DNA of 63,627 nucleotides from Verrucomicrobiota bacterium (GTDB taxonomy: Bacteria > Verrucomicrobiota > Verrucomicrobiia > Verrucomicrobiales > DEV007). The position numbers were made by a program, and so were the translations under genes. Within the stretch, counting starts at the first letter, position 1, and every line of letters starts with the position of its first letter. Location: NCBI GenBank assembly GCA_024277195.1, contig JAJRVS010000259.1, forward strand, positions 1 through 63,627, in the 5' to 3' direction. Positions 45,002 to 53,328 of this stretch are shown here, piece after piece. The notes under the pieces are model-generated. The model saw nothing but the letters and a program-made list of their open reading frames with translations. It had not been told where the DNA came from and searched no databases.

Positions 45002-45027
45002 ATATTGACCTTTTTTTAGGTCAATAT
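45002..45027. promoter_or_regulatory. Palindromic operator upstream of the toxin-antitoxin pair
   Basis: Perfect 10-bp arms ATATTGACCT (45002-45011) and AGGTCAATAT (45018-45027) around a six-T spacer, 13 nt before the antitoxin ATG. The position and symmetry fit autoregulation by the antitoxin or the toxin-antitoxin complex. T residues lie in the loop rather than after the stem, so it is not a terminator. Confidence 0.7.
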
Positions 45028-45039
45028 TAAACTGTGGCT

Positions 45040-45309
45040 ATGACGACCCAACAGATATCCGTTTCGGAGTTCAAAGCTCACTGTGCGGAGCAGTTGCGCA
45101 AAGTTGAAACGGAAGATGTGGCTTTGCAGATCACTCGTCATGGAAAGGTGGTGGCAACGGTGCAGAAACCTGTTGCGGAGGAGTCTGAAAATAAGAAGTC
45201 CATCATGGATTACATGGGTAGCTTACGAGGCACCGTGATTTTCGCAGATGACTACGACCCTCACGAGCCTGCGTGGGCGGATGATGAATGGGAAATGAAT
45301 AAGGATTGA
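45040..45309 (+). CDS. Phd/YefM-family antitoxin
   Basis: An 89-residue protein from the ATG at 45040 (an upstream GTG at 45034 is possible). It opens with ISVSEFKAHCAEQLRKVETE and LQITRHGKVVATVQKP, the Phd/YefM DNA-binding fold. The C-terminal 35 residues, rich in Asp/Glu/Trp (DDYDPHEPAWADDEWEMN), would neutralise the toxin. Directly followed by the PIN-domain gene. Confidence 0.85.
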   Translation: MTTQQISVSEFKAHCAEQLRKVETEDVALQITRHGKVVATVQKPVAEESENKKSIMDYMGSLRGTVIFADDYDPHEPAWADDEWEMNKD

Positions 45310-45317
45310 TTTCCTCG

Positions 45318-45722
45318 ATGAAAACACAATACATTCTCGATACCTGCGCTTGGCTGGATTTCAACTTGGCGCCTAATCTTCTTAGTAAAGAAGTGAAGGA
45401 ATTGATCAGTGAAGCATCGCCATTGTTTATTGCCACAATGAGTATGATAGAGGTCAGCCGGAAGGTGTCGTCTGGAAAGCTTACGATATCGACCCCCATT
45501 GGGCAGTGGTTAGAATTGGCTTTGCCTGCGGATCATATAAAGAATCTGAGTATAACACGACAAATTGCCATTGAGGCGTATGCTTTGCCAGGGAGCTTCC
45601 ATGCGGATCCTGCTGATCGTGTTATTGTGGCTACTGCACGTATTCATAATCTCACGTTATTGACTTCGGATAAGCGTATTCTCAATTATCCCTATGTCCT
45701 ATCTTTGCCGTCTCGTTCCTGA
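45318..45722 (+). CDS. PIN-domain toxin (VapC-like)
   Basis: A 134-residue PIN-domain protein with the acidic active-site pattern ILDTCAWLDF near the N-terminus, a Glu in TMSMIEVSRKV, the DPADRVIVATA block and the final TSDKRILNY. It would be a metal-dependent ribonuclease. It starts 8 nt after the antitoxin stop; the frame opens earlier at a TTG (45306). Confidence 0.86.
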   Translation: MKTQYILDTCAWLDFNLAPNLLSKEVKELISEASPLFIATMSMIEVSRKVSSGKLTISTPIGQWLELALPADHIKNLSITRQIAIEAYALPGSFHADPADRVIVATARIHNLTLLTSDKRILNYPYVLSLPSRS

Positions 45723-45755
45723 TATGGGCAAAGTGCAATTTTTTTTGAAAAACAA

Positions 45756-47144
45756 ATGACTACAAAACGATCGATGGTGAAATCATTGCTGGCGGCTGAA
45801 GAGGCTTCTTCGCAGGTAAGGGTGCAGGGCTGGGTGCGAACCAAGCGCGACTCGAAGGCTTTTTCTTTTGTGGAAATTAACGACGGCTCTTGTCTGGCAA
45901 ATATCCAGGTGATCGTCGATGCCACGGTGCCGGGTTATGAAGCGTCGATTTTGCCGCTGAGAACCGGGGCTTCGCTCGAGGTCGAGGGTGGGCTGGTGGA
46001 ATCGCAGGGCAAGGGGCAGAAGTGGGAGATGGTGGCGAAGTCGGTGATCGTTCATGGCCAGGCGGATGAGGATTACCCACTGCAGAAAAAAGGGCACAAA
46101 GCGGAGTTTTTGCGTTCGATTGCGCATTTGCGGCCACGCTCGAACTTGTTTGGCTGTGTGTTCCGGGTGCGCAGTCGTTTGGCTTATGCGGTGCATCAGT
46201 TTTTCCAACAGCGGGATTTTGTCAATGTGCACACGCCGATCATCACCGCGAGTGACTGTGAGGGCGCGGGGGAGATGTTCCAAGTGAAGACGGTTTCCGG
46301 TGAGTCGGGGCAGGAGGGCCAGGCTAAAAATGGTGAAGAAGAGTTTTTTGGCAAACCGGCTTTTTTGACGGTGAGTGGTCAGTTGGAGGGCGAGACCTTT
46401 GCCTGTGCGCTATCGAACATCTACACCTTCGGACCGACCTTCCGTGCGGAGAATTCACATACTACGCGGCATGCGAGTGAGTTCTGGATGATCGAACCGG
46501 AGATGGCGTTTTGTGATCTGGAGGCTGACATGAGTCTGGCAGAGGAGTTGGTGAAATACCTGGTCTGCGATGTGTTGGAAAATTGCGCCGAGGATTTGGA
46601 ATTGTTTGGCAAGTTTGTGGACAAAGGATTGATGGAGCGCCTGCACTTTGTTCGTGATCGCAGTTTCGAGCGGGTGACTTATACCGAGGCGGTGGACTTG
46701 TTGCTGGCCTCGGAACAGAAGTTTGAATTTCCGGTAGAGTATGGAGCGAACTTGCAATCCGAGCATGAACGTTATTTGACCGAGCAGCATTTTAAGTGCC
46801 CGGTCACGGTTTATAATTACCCGAAGGAGATTAAGCCTTTTTATATGCGGCTCAACGATGATGACAAGACGGTGGCGGCGATGGATCTGCTGGTGCCGGG
46901 TATTGGTGAGATTGTCGGTGGTAGTCAGCGGGAGGAGCGGTTGGAAATTTTGCGTGGTAATATGGAGCGGGAGGGATTGGCGGAGGAGGAGTATTGGTGG
47001 TATGTCGATTTGCGGCGTTACGGCACGGTTCCGCACGCTGGATTTGGGCTGGGTTTTGAGCGCATGCTGATGTTTGTCACGGGGGTGGCAAATATACGTG
47101 ATGTGATTCCCTTTCCGAGAGTGCCGGGCTGGGCGGAGTTTTGA
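45756..47144 (+). CDS. asnS: Asparaginyl-tRNA synthetase
   Basis: A 462-residue class II aminoacyl-tRNA synthetase. N-terminal OB-fold ([20 protein letters not shown], then [13 protein letters not shown]), motif 2 region ([28 protein letters not shown]), and motif 3 ([20 protein letters not shown]). The [10 protein letters not shown] end is typical of AsnRS. It stands alone next to the toxin-antitoxin pair. Confidence 0.96.
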   Translation: MTTKRSMVKSLLAAEEASSQVRVQGWVRTKRDSKAFSFVEINDGSCLANIQVIVDATVPGYEASILPLRTGASLEVEGGLVESQGKGQKWEMVAKSVIVHGQADEDYPLQKKGHKAEFLRSIAHLRPRSNLFGCVFRVRSRLAYAVHQFFQQRDFVNVHTPIITASDCEGAGEMFQVKTVSGESGQEGQAKNGEEEFFGKPAFLTVSGQLEGETFACALSNIYTFGPTFRAENSHTTRHASEFWMIEPEMAFCDLEADMSLAEELVKYLVCDVLENCAEDLELFGKFVDKGLMERLHFVRDRSFERVTYTEAVDLLLASEQKFEFPVEYGANLQSEHERYLTEQHFKCPVTVYNYPKEIKPFYMRLNDDDKTVAAMDLLVPGIGEIVGGSQREERLEILRGNMEREGLAEEEYWWYVDLRRYGTVPHAGFGLGFERMLMFVTGVANIRDVIPFPRVPGWAEF

Positions 47145-47178
47145 AGCGGGGGAGACAGGAGGGTAACCGCAACCGTAT

Positions 47179-47345
47179 CCCGCGTCCGCGGGTGGAGATA
47201 GGCGGAGTCAAATAGCGCGGCTCGAAAATGAAGGGGGAGGGATAGGGATTTGTGGGGCAGTGGCTTTCCATGCCTGAGTGAGAATGTAAAACAGCTTTGT
47301 AAGCTGTGGGGAAAGGGCGGAAGCGGAGACAGGTTGAAAACCTGT
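47179..47345. repeat. Set of three short palindromes downstream of asnS
   Basis: Three perfect palindromes occur within 170 bp: CCCGCG/CGCGGG (47179-47192), ACAGCTT/AAGCTGT (47291-47307) and ACAGGTT/AACCTGT (47329-47345). The region lies between convergent asnS and the lipoprotein gene (235 bp in total) and holds no gene. The second and third are of REP-like size; none has a clear terminator T-run. Confidence 0.5.
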
Positions 47346-47378
47346 GACACACTGTGGAATAGGTGGATGAGTTTTGAG

Positions 47379-47987
47379 TTATTTGTCTTTTTTTGGACTG
47401 GCGATTTTTCTTAGGATGATAGGGTTTTTAGAATCAAACAGTTCTGAATTTTTGGAACCACTGATTAGCTTTAGTAAGCTGTTGGCATCACTGCTGATGT
47501 TGATACCAGTGCTGTATTTGCCGGGTTCGACTTTTCCTTGTATCAATTTTTCCTTGATGGCATTTTCGAAGGCTTTGGAATCAGGAATCCAGGCGATCAA
47601 ATCTCCTTGCTCGGTAAACTTGTATTGGGCGAAAAAGTAGTTTTTCATCCATTGACCTTTTTCCTTGGCGCGTAAACTGATGAACTTGTGTTCTCCTTTT
47701 TTTACCAAGGTCATCTCCATAGTCTCTAATTCGAAGTGATCCCTTTTCCATTCTAAAGCAGCAATTTGAGCAGTGTTGCTATCATCAAATTTGACCTGTA
47801 AAGTATTGCCTTTGCCGTCAACGAGCCAAGTGCCTTCGAATTTTTCTTTATCGAGGGATTCGGGTTTTGATGTGAGTGGGTGCGTCGTGGTGACGGAGGA
47901 ACATTGGCAGAGCAGCAGCATGGAGCATAGTGTCAGCAGTAGGGAGAGGAGATGGAGGTTGCTTTTCATCGTATGGGTTTGTTGCAT
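47379..47987 (-). CDS. Putative lipoprotein of unknown function
   Basis: A 202-residue protein. The start at 47987 overlaps the marC stop (TAATG), while an internal ATG at 47969 gives a cleaner signal MKSNLHLLSLLLTLCSMLLL then a CQC lipobox-like site. The rest is mixed beta and Lys-rich, with a lipocalin-like opening (KFEGTWLVDGKGNTLQVKFD) but no confirmed domain. Translationally coupled to marC. Confidence 0.62.
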   Translation of the reverse strand: MQQTHTMKSNLHLLSLLLTLCSMLLLCQCSSVTTTHPLTSKPESLDKEKFEGTWLVDGKGNTLQVKFDDSNTAQIAALEWKRDHFELETMEMTLVKKGEHKFISLRAKEKGQWMKNYFFAQYKFTEQGDLIAWIPDSKAFENAIKEKLIQGKVEPGKYSTGINISSDANSLLKLISGSKNSELFDSKNPIILRKIASPKKDK

Positions 47988-48601
47988 TACTGAAAATATT
48001 CTTTGAGCCCTTCGAGCACATTGGTCGCGGCGATTGAGGCGAGGATCAGTCCCATGACGCGACTGATGATACTAGCGCCACCGCTGCCTATAATCGTTGA
48101 GATTTTTCCTGCACTGAGCATCAGTAGGTAAACGATGAGCATCACTGATAACATTATGAGAGCGGTGATGGCTTGGTGAAAAATCGAATAGGTGTGGTTT
48201 TCCGTTAGTAGAACTACCGCCATCATGGCGCCTGGGGAAGCGATGGACGGAGTGGCAAGTGGGAAGATGGCGGTATCGCTGATGGAGCGCATCATTTTCA
48301 ATTCGCTGTCAGGTTTGCTTTCTCCAAATATCATGGTTAGGGCAAAGAGGAATAAAACCAGGCCGCCTGCAATCTTGAATGCAAGCAGGGGGACGCCGAC
48401 CGCCTGAAGTAGGATTTCGCCGACTAGAACAAAGAATAACAAAATGCCAGCGGCAGACGCGGCTGCGATCAGTGCGATTTTTTTGCGCTCGGCATCAGAC
48501 CGGTTGCGAGTAGCTGCGATGAATACTGGAACCGTGCCGATGGGATCGATGACCGCCCAGAGCAGCACAAAGGTATTCAATATTTCTTGAGTGTTTTGCA
48601 T
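47987..48601 (-). CDS. MarC family integral membrane protein
   Basis: A 204-residue protein with six transmembrane helices and the MarC blocks FVLLWAVIDPIGTVPVFIA, FPLATPSIASPGAMMAVVLL and SRVMGLILASIAATNVLEGL. The name comes from a multiple-antibiotic-resistance locus, but the transport role is unproven. First gene before the lipoprotein. Confidence 0.88.
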   Translation of the reverse strand: MQNTQEILNTFVLLWAVIDPIGTVPVFIAATRNRSDAERKKIALIAAASAAGILLFFVLVGEILLQAVGVPLLAFKIAGGLVLFLFALTMIFGESKPDSELKMMRSISDTAIFPLATPSIASPGAMMAVVLLTENHTYSIFHQAITALIMLSVMLIVYLLMLSAGKISTIIGSGGASIISRVMGLILASIAATNVLEGLKEYFQ

Positions 48602-48676
48602 GGGTTGTGGGGAATCTACGGCTTATTTGGTAAATAACAGCGTGATTCGTATCATTTGCGTTTGGCTGGTTTTTTC

Positions 48677-49285
48677 TTAGAATGTTTTTTCCTTGGCAGA
48701 GCGGATGAATTTCAGCGCTTCGCTGACAATGATGGCCGAGCTGTCACCTTTAAATTCTTCGAACTCTCCATTGCGGCTCATGATGGGGTTAATGTCAAAA
48801 AAATTAGTGACCGTCAGCCACTGATCGAAACCGAATGCCCCGGGGTTATGGGAATCGTTTCCTAGCACAGGAACCCCCGGCCCACGCAAGGCGTTGAGAT
48901 GCCATTTGCCAAAATGTGCGGTGGCATAACCGGCGGCTTTTAGGGCGGCGGGCAGGGTTTTTTCCTGCAGGCGCAAGGCGTGCCCGTGTGAGGGGACGCC
49001 GGTTCGATGATGGGCTCGGCCGGTGAGAACGCTGGCGCGGGTGGGCGAGCAGACTGGGGCGCCGGCGTAAAAGCGGTCAAAGCGCAGGCCGTTGGCGGCC
49101 ATGGCGTCGAGGTTGGGAGTCTTTAGGACAGGGTGATTGTAATAACCCGTTTGTCCCCAGCCCTGGTCGTCCGTCATGATCAGGATGATATTGGGTGGGG
49201 TGGTGGTGGGAGAAGCACAGAATGAAGATCTGGTGAAAACCAGCAAGAGCAGGGAAAGAGTGACGAGGATGATTGGTTTGAACAT
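48677..49285 (-). pseudogene. Truncated sulfatase gene (N-terminal half only)
   Basis: Reads as 202 residues from the ATG at 49285: signal peptide, metal site ([13 protein letters not shown]), the maturation motif CSPTR (Cys79), GKWHLN, and then a stop after [11 protein letters not shown]. Complete sulfatases need about 250 more residues including the later metal and catalytic blocks, so it should be inactive. The rest of the gene is not found downstream; marC begins 75 bp further on. A deletion is the simplest explanation. Confidence 0.78.
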
Positions 49286-49466
49286 AGGGATGGCTGGGGT
49301 GGACCTATTGGTGATTGGTGATGAATCCAGCGGCAGAAATAAATACAATGTTGATGAGCCGTCTGGTCATGGAGAATCTGGTGCTTACTATGATATTGTC
49401 AGAAACTCTTTGTGAGGACAAGGTGGTTTCTATTTGCTTGATTTTTTATCGCAAAGAATGGAGAGT

Positions 49467-49690
49467 ATGAACATGGATGCGACCTTGCCACTTGAACAGA
49501 TGAATGTACAGGAAAAGCTCCGGGCGATTGAAATTTTGTGGGACGATCTTTGCCGCAATGATGGGGATATTCCGATTCCTGAATGGCACAGGCGAGCGCT
49601 TTTGGAAACGGAAAAACGTTCCCGAAATGGCTAGGAAAAACCGATGGATTGGGAAATTGCAAAAAAATGCTTCGGGAACGGTTTGAATGA
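49467..49690 (+). pseudogene. Degenerate antitoxin (TIGR02574-type addiction module component)
   Basis: The open part from 49467 (MNMDATLPLEQMNVQEKLRA, then IEILWDDLC and EWHRRALLETEKR) resembles RelB/ParD-like addiction-module antitoxins. It meets a TAG at 49632-49634. Beyond it the frame continues EKPMDWEIAK, and after a one-base slip in the A-run at 49661-49667 it reads MLRERFE and a TGA (49688-49690) that would overlap the toxin ATG (ATGA). So the ancestral gene was about 75 residues and has a nonsense and a frameshift lesion. Confidence 0.68.
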
Positions 49691-49976
49691 ATTTAAGAAT
49701 CCTTCCATCAGCATTAGATGATCTTGCGGAGGGGCGTGTATTCTATGGAATGCAGGGAGGCAAGGCACTAGGCGAATATTTTTTTTAATACGCTTTTCTC
49801 TGGTATCGATTCGCTCACGCTCTACGCGGGGACTCACAGGATGATAGATTTTACCGTATGCTCTCTAAACGGTTTCCCTATGCGATTTATTATTCATAGT
49901 TGAGGATGTGGTGGAGGTTTGGCGAGTATTGGATGGACGGCAGGATCCTGATGCGATTAAGGTAGGGCTTGAGTAA
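49687..49976 (+). pseudogene. Degenerate RelE/ParE-like toxin
   Basis: Begins MNLRILPSALDDLAEGRVFY, typical of ParE/RelE plasmid-stabilisation toxins, then stops early after GEYFF because of an extra T in the run 49779-49786. The intended reading continues in other frames: NTLFSGIDSLTLYAGTHRM, DRFYRMLSKRFPYAIYYS and VEDVVEVWRVLDGRQDPD, ending at a TAA (49974-49976). Three frame changes are needed, so the toxin is inactive. It keeps the antitoxin-toxin gene order. Confidence 0.7.
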
Positions 49977-50028
49977 TGTGGTCAGAGCAAAGCGTAGTGG
50001 CAATATGAAAAGCTGATTTCTAGCCGTA

Positions 50029-50058
50029 AAAAAGCCTGCGCTTTCGCGCAGGCTTTTT
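50029..50058. terminator. Bidirectional intrinsic terminator
   Basis: Stem GCCTGCGC (50034-50041) with GCGCAGGC (50046-50053), loop TTTC, flanked by five A on the left and five T on the right. It lies 45 nt after the stop of the minus-strand Gfo/Idh gene and works on both strands. Confidence 0.9.
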
Positions 50059-50102
50059 AATTGTTTTAGGCTCACTTAAAAGGGTATCCTGTAACAGTCA
50101 GT

Positions 50103-51503
50103 TTATTTTTTTGCCCAAGGCAATGGCCACTGGCCGGGTTTGGCGGTGGGGTAGAGGCCGTCCTTGTCTGGCACGGGCAGCGGGGCGGCGTCGAAGGCGA
50201 ATTCTTTCGGCATGATGCTGAAGTCTGATTTTACAGCTTCGTCCCAAGTGACGTTTTTGCCACTGTAGGTGGCGAGGCGCCCAAGCACGGTTGTGAACGA
50301 ACTTTTGGCAGCGTAGTGCGCGTTGTTGATCGGTTTGTTATCACGGATGTGTTGGTGCAGAACGTCATGTTCGATCTGATAAGGGTTTTTTGCTTTGCGG
50401 TTGCGGTAGTTCCAAACCTCCTTGCCTTTGTGGTCGACGATGCGGGCTTTGCCACTGCTGGTATAAAGAATGCCTTCACTGCCGTGGATTTCTTCTTCCA
50501 CTTTGTTCAGGCAGTTTTTCTGGTGACGGCACTGGCTGTTGCCAACTTTATCGCCTTCGTAGCGGAATTCGACGTAGTGGTGATCAAAGATTTCACCAGT
50601 ATTCGGTCCGACCCGCACTTCGCGTCCACCCATACCTTGTGCAGAGATGGGGTTGCCGCCAGTTTCCGAGTTATCACTGAAGAACCAGTTGAGCACGTCG
50701 ATGTTGTGGATGTGCTGCTCGCAGATGTGGTCACCGCAGAGCCAGTTGAAATAATACCAGTTACGCATTTGGTATTCCATTTCTGACCAACCGGGTTGGC
50801 GTTCGACGGTCCACACTCCACCACTGTTCCACCAGCATTGACCGGAAATGAGTTCGCCGATTTCTCCAGCGCGAACTTTTTCCAGTGCTTTCAGATAGCT
50901 GTCTTGGTAGTGACGTTGCAAACCCACTACGACTTTGAGTTTTTTCTGGTCGGCGATTTCAGCGGCTTTGATCACTTTGTTGTAACCGGCTGCATCAACG
51001 CAGACGGGTTTTTCCATGAAGATATGTTTGCCAGCTTCGACGGCAGCTTCGAAGTGGTAGGGGCGAAAACCCGGAGGCGTGGCGATGACCACGAGGTCGC
51101 AGGTGTCGATGACTTTTTTGTAAGCATCAAAACCGGAAAACTGACGGCTGGCAGGCACATCCACTTGTTTGCCTTTGCCGCTTTTTTCGAGATTTTTCTG
51201 GATCACAGGCAGGCCGGTGGCGCGAACCCCGGTGCCGTCGATTTTGTCTTGGAAGGCATCGCCCATGGCGTAAAGCTGGGCGTTATCACTGGCGGTGAGA
51301 TCTTGGACAATGGCTCCAGATCCACGTCCGCCACAACCGATCATCCCTACTTTGATCATGTCGCTGCCGGCGACTTGGGCGTAGGATTGGATGGGTAGGG
51401 CCGAGGCGGCAGCAGTAGCGGCTGCGGTGCCTGCGATGAATTTACGGCGTGAAGTCTGGCTTGCAGGTTCACTGGTGGGTTTTTCTTTAGTTTCGTTTTT
51501 CAT
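50103..51503 (-). CDS. Tat-exported Gfo/Idh/MocA oxidoreductase
   Basis: A 466-residue protein starting at the ATG at 51503, where the twin-arginine signal SRRKFIAGTAAATAAASALP occurs early; a longer frame upstream is rejected. Rossmann motif VGMIGCGGRGSGAIVQD, the EKPVCVD Lys block and the C-terminal domain with GMGGREVRVGPNTGEIFDHH follow. It is 31 nt downstream of the DUF1080-ThuA gene and ends near a terminator, so the two form an operon. Inferred role: oxidation of a sugar or keto-sugar in the periplasm. Confidence 0.88.
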   Translation of the reverse strand: MKNETKEKPTSEPASQTSRRKFIAGTAAATAAASALPIQSYAQVAGSDMIKVGMIGCGGRGSGAIVQDLTASDNAQLYAMGDAFQDKIDGTGVRATGLPVIQKNLEKSGKGKQVDVPASRQFSGFDAYKKVIDTCDLVVIATPPGFRPYHFEAAVEAGKHIFMEKPVCVDAAGYNKVIKAAEIADQKKLKVVVGLQRHYQDSYLKALEKVRAGEIGELISGQCWWNSGGVWTVERQPGWSEMEYQMRNWYYFNWLCGDHICEQHIHNIDVLNWFFSDNSETGGNPISAQGMGGREVRVGPNTGEIFDHHYVEFRYEGDKVGNSQCRHQKNCLNKVEEEIHGSEGILYTSSGKARIVDHKGKEVWNYRNRKAKNPYQIEHDVLHQHIRDNKPINNAHYAAKSSFTTVLGRLATYSGKNVTWDEAVKSDFSIMPKEFAFDAAPLPVPDKDGLYPTAKPGQWPLPWAKK

Positions 51504-51534
51504 AAATGTTGTGAGGTTGAAATTTGCGTGCGGT

Positions 51535-53061
51535 TTATTTCTTTTTCTTTTTAGCGGGTTTGGGGTCGAGGTTGGCGTCGAACTCCGCTTTGCTCGGCGT
51601 GGTGGTTGCAATGCCTTTTTCAGGAACTTCGGCTTTGCTGATCCAGCAGATGGCATTGAGCAAGGTTTTGCGAAAAGAATCGTTGGCGAGGTTGTCGTGG
51701 AAGTGAGTTCCGGTGAAACCAAATCCACGTCCGCCGTCTGCGCGGTCATAGACCCAGCATACGTGTTGCGGAGTTTTGGATGCGACCATTTTGCGCACTG
51801 CGGCATTGCCGGAGTGTGCCCCGTCGGGGCGTGACATAGTTGAGTCATCGGGGATGGCGCTTAGAATAGGGGTCACGCCTTTCATGCCGGGAGCAAAGCG
51901 CATGTTGAAATACCACTCGTCTTCGACTTCAAAGGGGGCGACTCCGTTGGCGACAGGGTGTTTGGGCATTTTATCAAAGTGAGCGGTCCAGTGGGGATTG
52001 ACGGAATGGTCGATTTCAAAGGCGCCTCCGATCCATGAAATGAGATCCTGGTTGGATTCATCTTTGAGCATTTCCACGGCGTAGTGCATAGCGCCGATGC
52101 CGATGCCTTTGGAGGCGAGTTCGCTGACTTCGTCGCGGTGATCAAAAGCGACGTGATTTTTTTGCCCGTCGCTGAACATCACCAGGCTGTCGGCATTTTG
52201 AAATGCAGTGGGGTCGGTCGGCCATCCATTGCGGTAAACCGTGGCGAGCACTTTGTCGCCGTAGTTTTCATTGAGCAAGCGAGCTAGCAGCAGGCTGCCG
52301 GCGTTGTGCTCGTGCTGGCGTGGGCCGTGGGAGGGTTTGCCGGCGGTGAAGACGATTTTTTTGCGGCTGTCACTCAGAGGGAGACGTTTGAGCCGGATGT
52401 TGCGGAACTGAACTTTCATCGCGGGACCTTTATGCACCTGGAAAGCGAGCACGCCGGAGAAACGGCGTTTGTCAGTGTCGTTGTCGGTGACGTCTGACAT
52501 GGTGACGCCGTTGATTTTGTGAATCATGCGATTACCTTTGGCGATGATGTGGTAGGTGTTCCATTCGCCTTGATTGATTTTTTTCTGTAGGTCTTCGGTT
52601 TTGGCAAAGGTTTCGATCACTTTGGGTTTGCTATCTTCTCCGATCTCGGTTTTTTCTCCGCGCTTGGCGAGGATACCTCGAAAGTGCTCACCGTAGTTGA
52701 TGCCGGAGTAGGTGGTGCCGGCTTCGAAGTCAGCCTGGTAACCACCGACGGAATAATCTTTTGGCAGGCGGAAACTACGGTATTGGATGCCGGAGTTGCC
52801 TTTTTTGATTTTGTATTCCAGTTTCAGCTCGAAGTCATCTACTTCGCCCTGCGACCAAATCAGGAATTGGTTGTATTGGATAGGGGCTTCATCGGTGGTG
52901 GTGCCGGTGATGGTGCCGTCCTGCACGCTCCACAGTTTGGGATTGCCTTCCCAACCGGTGAGGGTTTTGCCGTCGAAGATGGAGGTGAAGCCTGAGTCGT
53001 CGGCAAGCGCATGGCTGAGACAGAGGGTGAGGACAAGGAGGAGGGATGCGAGTGGTTTCAT
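51535..53061 (-). CDS. Secreted DUF1080 (3-keto-disaccharide hydrolase) / ThuA fusion
   Basis: A 508-residue protein from the ATG at 53061, which gives a clean signal peptide (MKPLASLLLVLTLCLSHALA). N-terminal domain (about 25-230) is DUF1080, a concanavalin-like fold: FTSIFDGKTLTGWEGNPKLW, KKGNSGIQYRSFRL and GVLAFQVHKGPAMKVQFRNI. The second domain (about 240-480) is a ThuA-like glutamine-amidotransferase fold (IVFTAGKPSHGPRQHEH, DGAHSGNAAVRKM, GGRGFGFTGTHFHDN). DUF1080 proteins include 3-ketoglycoside hydrolases. Forms an operon with the Gfo/Idh gene. The Lys-rich C-terminus (AKKKKK) is unusual. Confidence 0.88.
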   Translation of the reverse strand: MKPLASLLLVLTLCLSHALADDSGFTSIFDGKTLTGWEGNPKLWSVQDGTITGTTTDEAPIQYNQFLIWSQGEVDDFELKLEYKIKKGNSGIQYRSFRLPKDYSVGGYQADFEAGTTYSGINYGEHFRGILAKRGEKTEIGEDSKPKVIETFAKTEDLQKKINQGEWNTYHIIAKGNRMIHKINGVTMSDVTDNDTDKRRFSGVLAFQVHKGPAMKVQFRNIRLKRLPLSDSRKKIVFTAGKPSHGPRQHEHNAGSLLLARLLNENYGDKVLATVYRNGWPTDPTAFQNADSLVMFSDGQKNHVAFDHRDEVSELASKGIGIGAMHYAVEMLKDESNQDLISWIGGAFEIDHSVNPHWTAHFDKMPKHPVANGVAPFEVEDEWYFNMRFAPGMKGVTPILSAIPDDSTMSRPDGAHSGNAAVRKMVASKTPQHVCWVYDRADGGRGFGFTGTHFHDNLANDSFRKTLLNAICWISKAEVPEKGIATTTPSKAEFDANLDPKPAKKKKK

Positions 53062-53328
53062 GAATTTGAGTTTAAAAGGAGAGGGTGAAAGTTTTTTATG
53101 GAAGATGCAAAATCTAACAAGGCTCAGCCAGCCCTGCAAGTTGCAATCCTTGGCGTGTTTACGTAGGGAATATGAGTTCAATCGCAGAGAAAACAAAGGA
53201 GTACGGGTTTTTAACCCTCCATGTCTCTGGGCTTTCGCCGGACAGGAGTCGAAGACTGACGGGAGTCAATGTCAGCCCTCCTGTTTGTAATTGAATTGGG
53301 TCTCTGTGTTTTTGCTAGTGAAAGGCTC

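Noticed and set aside
45002-45027. Intrinsic terminator for the DUF3820 gene
   Set aside because: The T-run is in the loop and no T-run follows the stem; the position before the antitoxin start fits an operator better.
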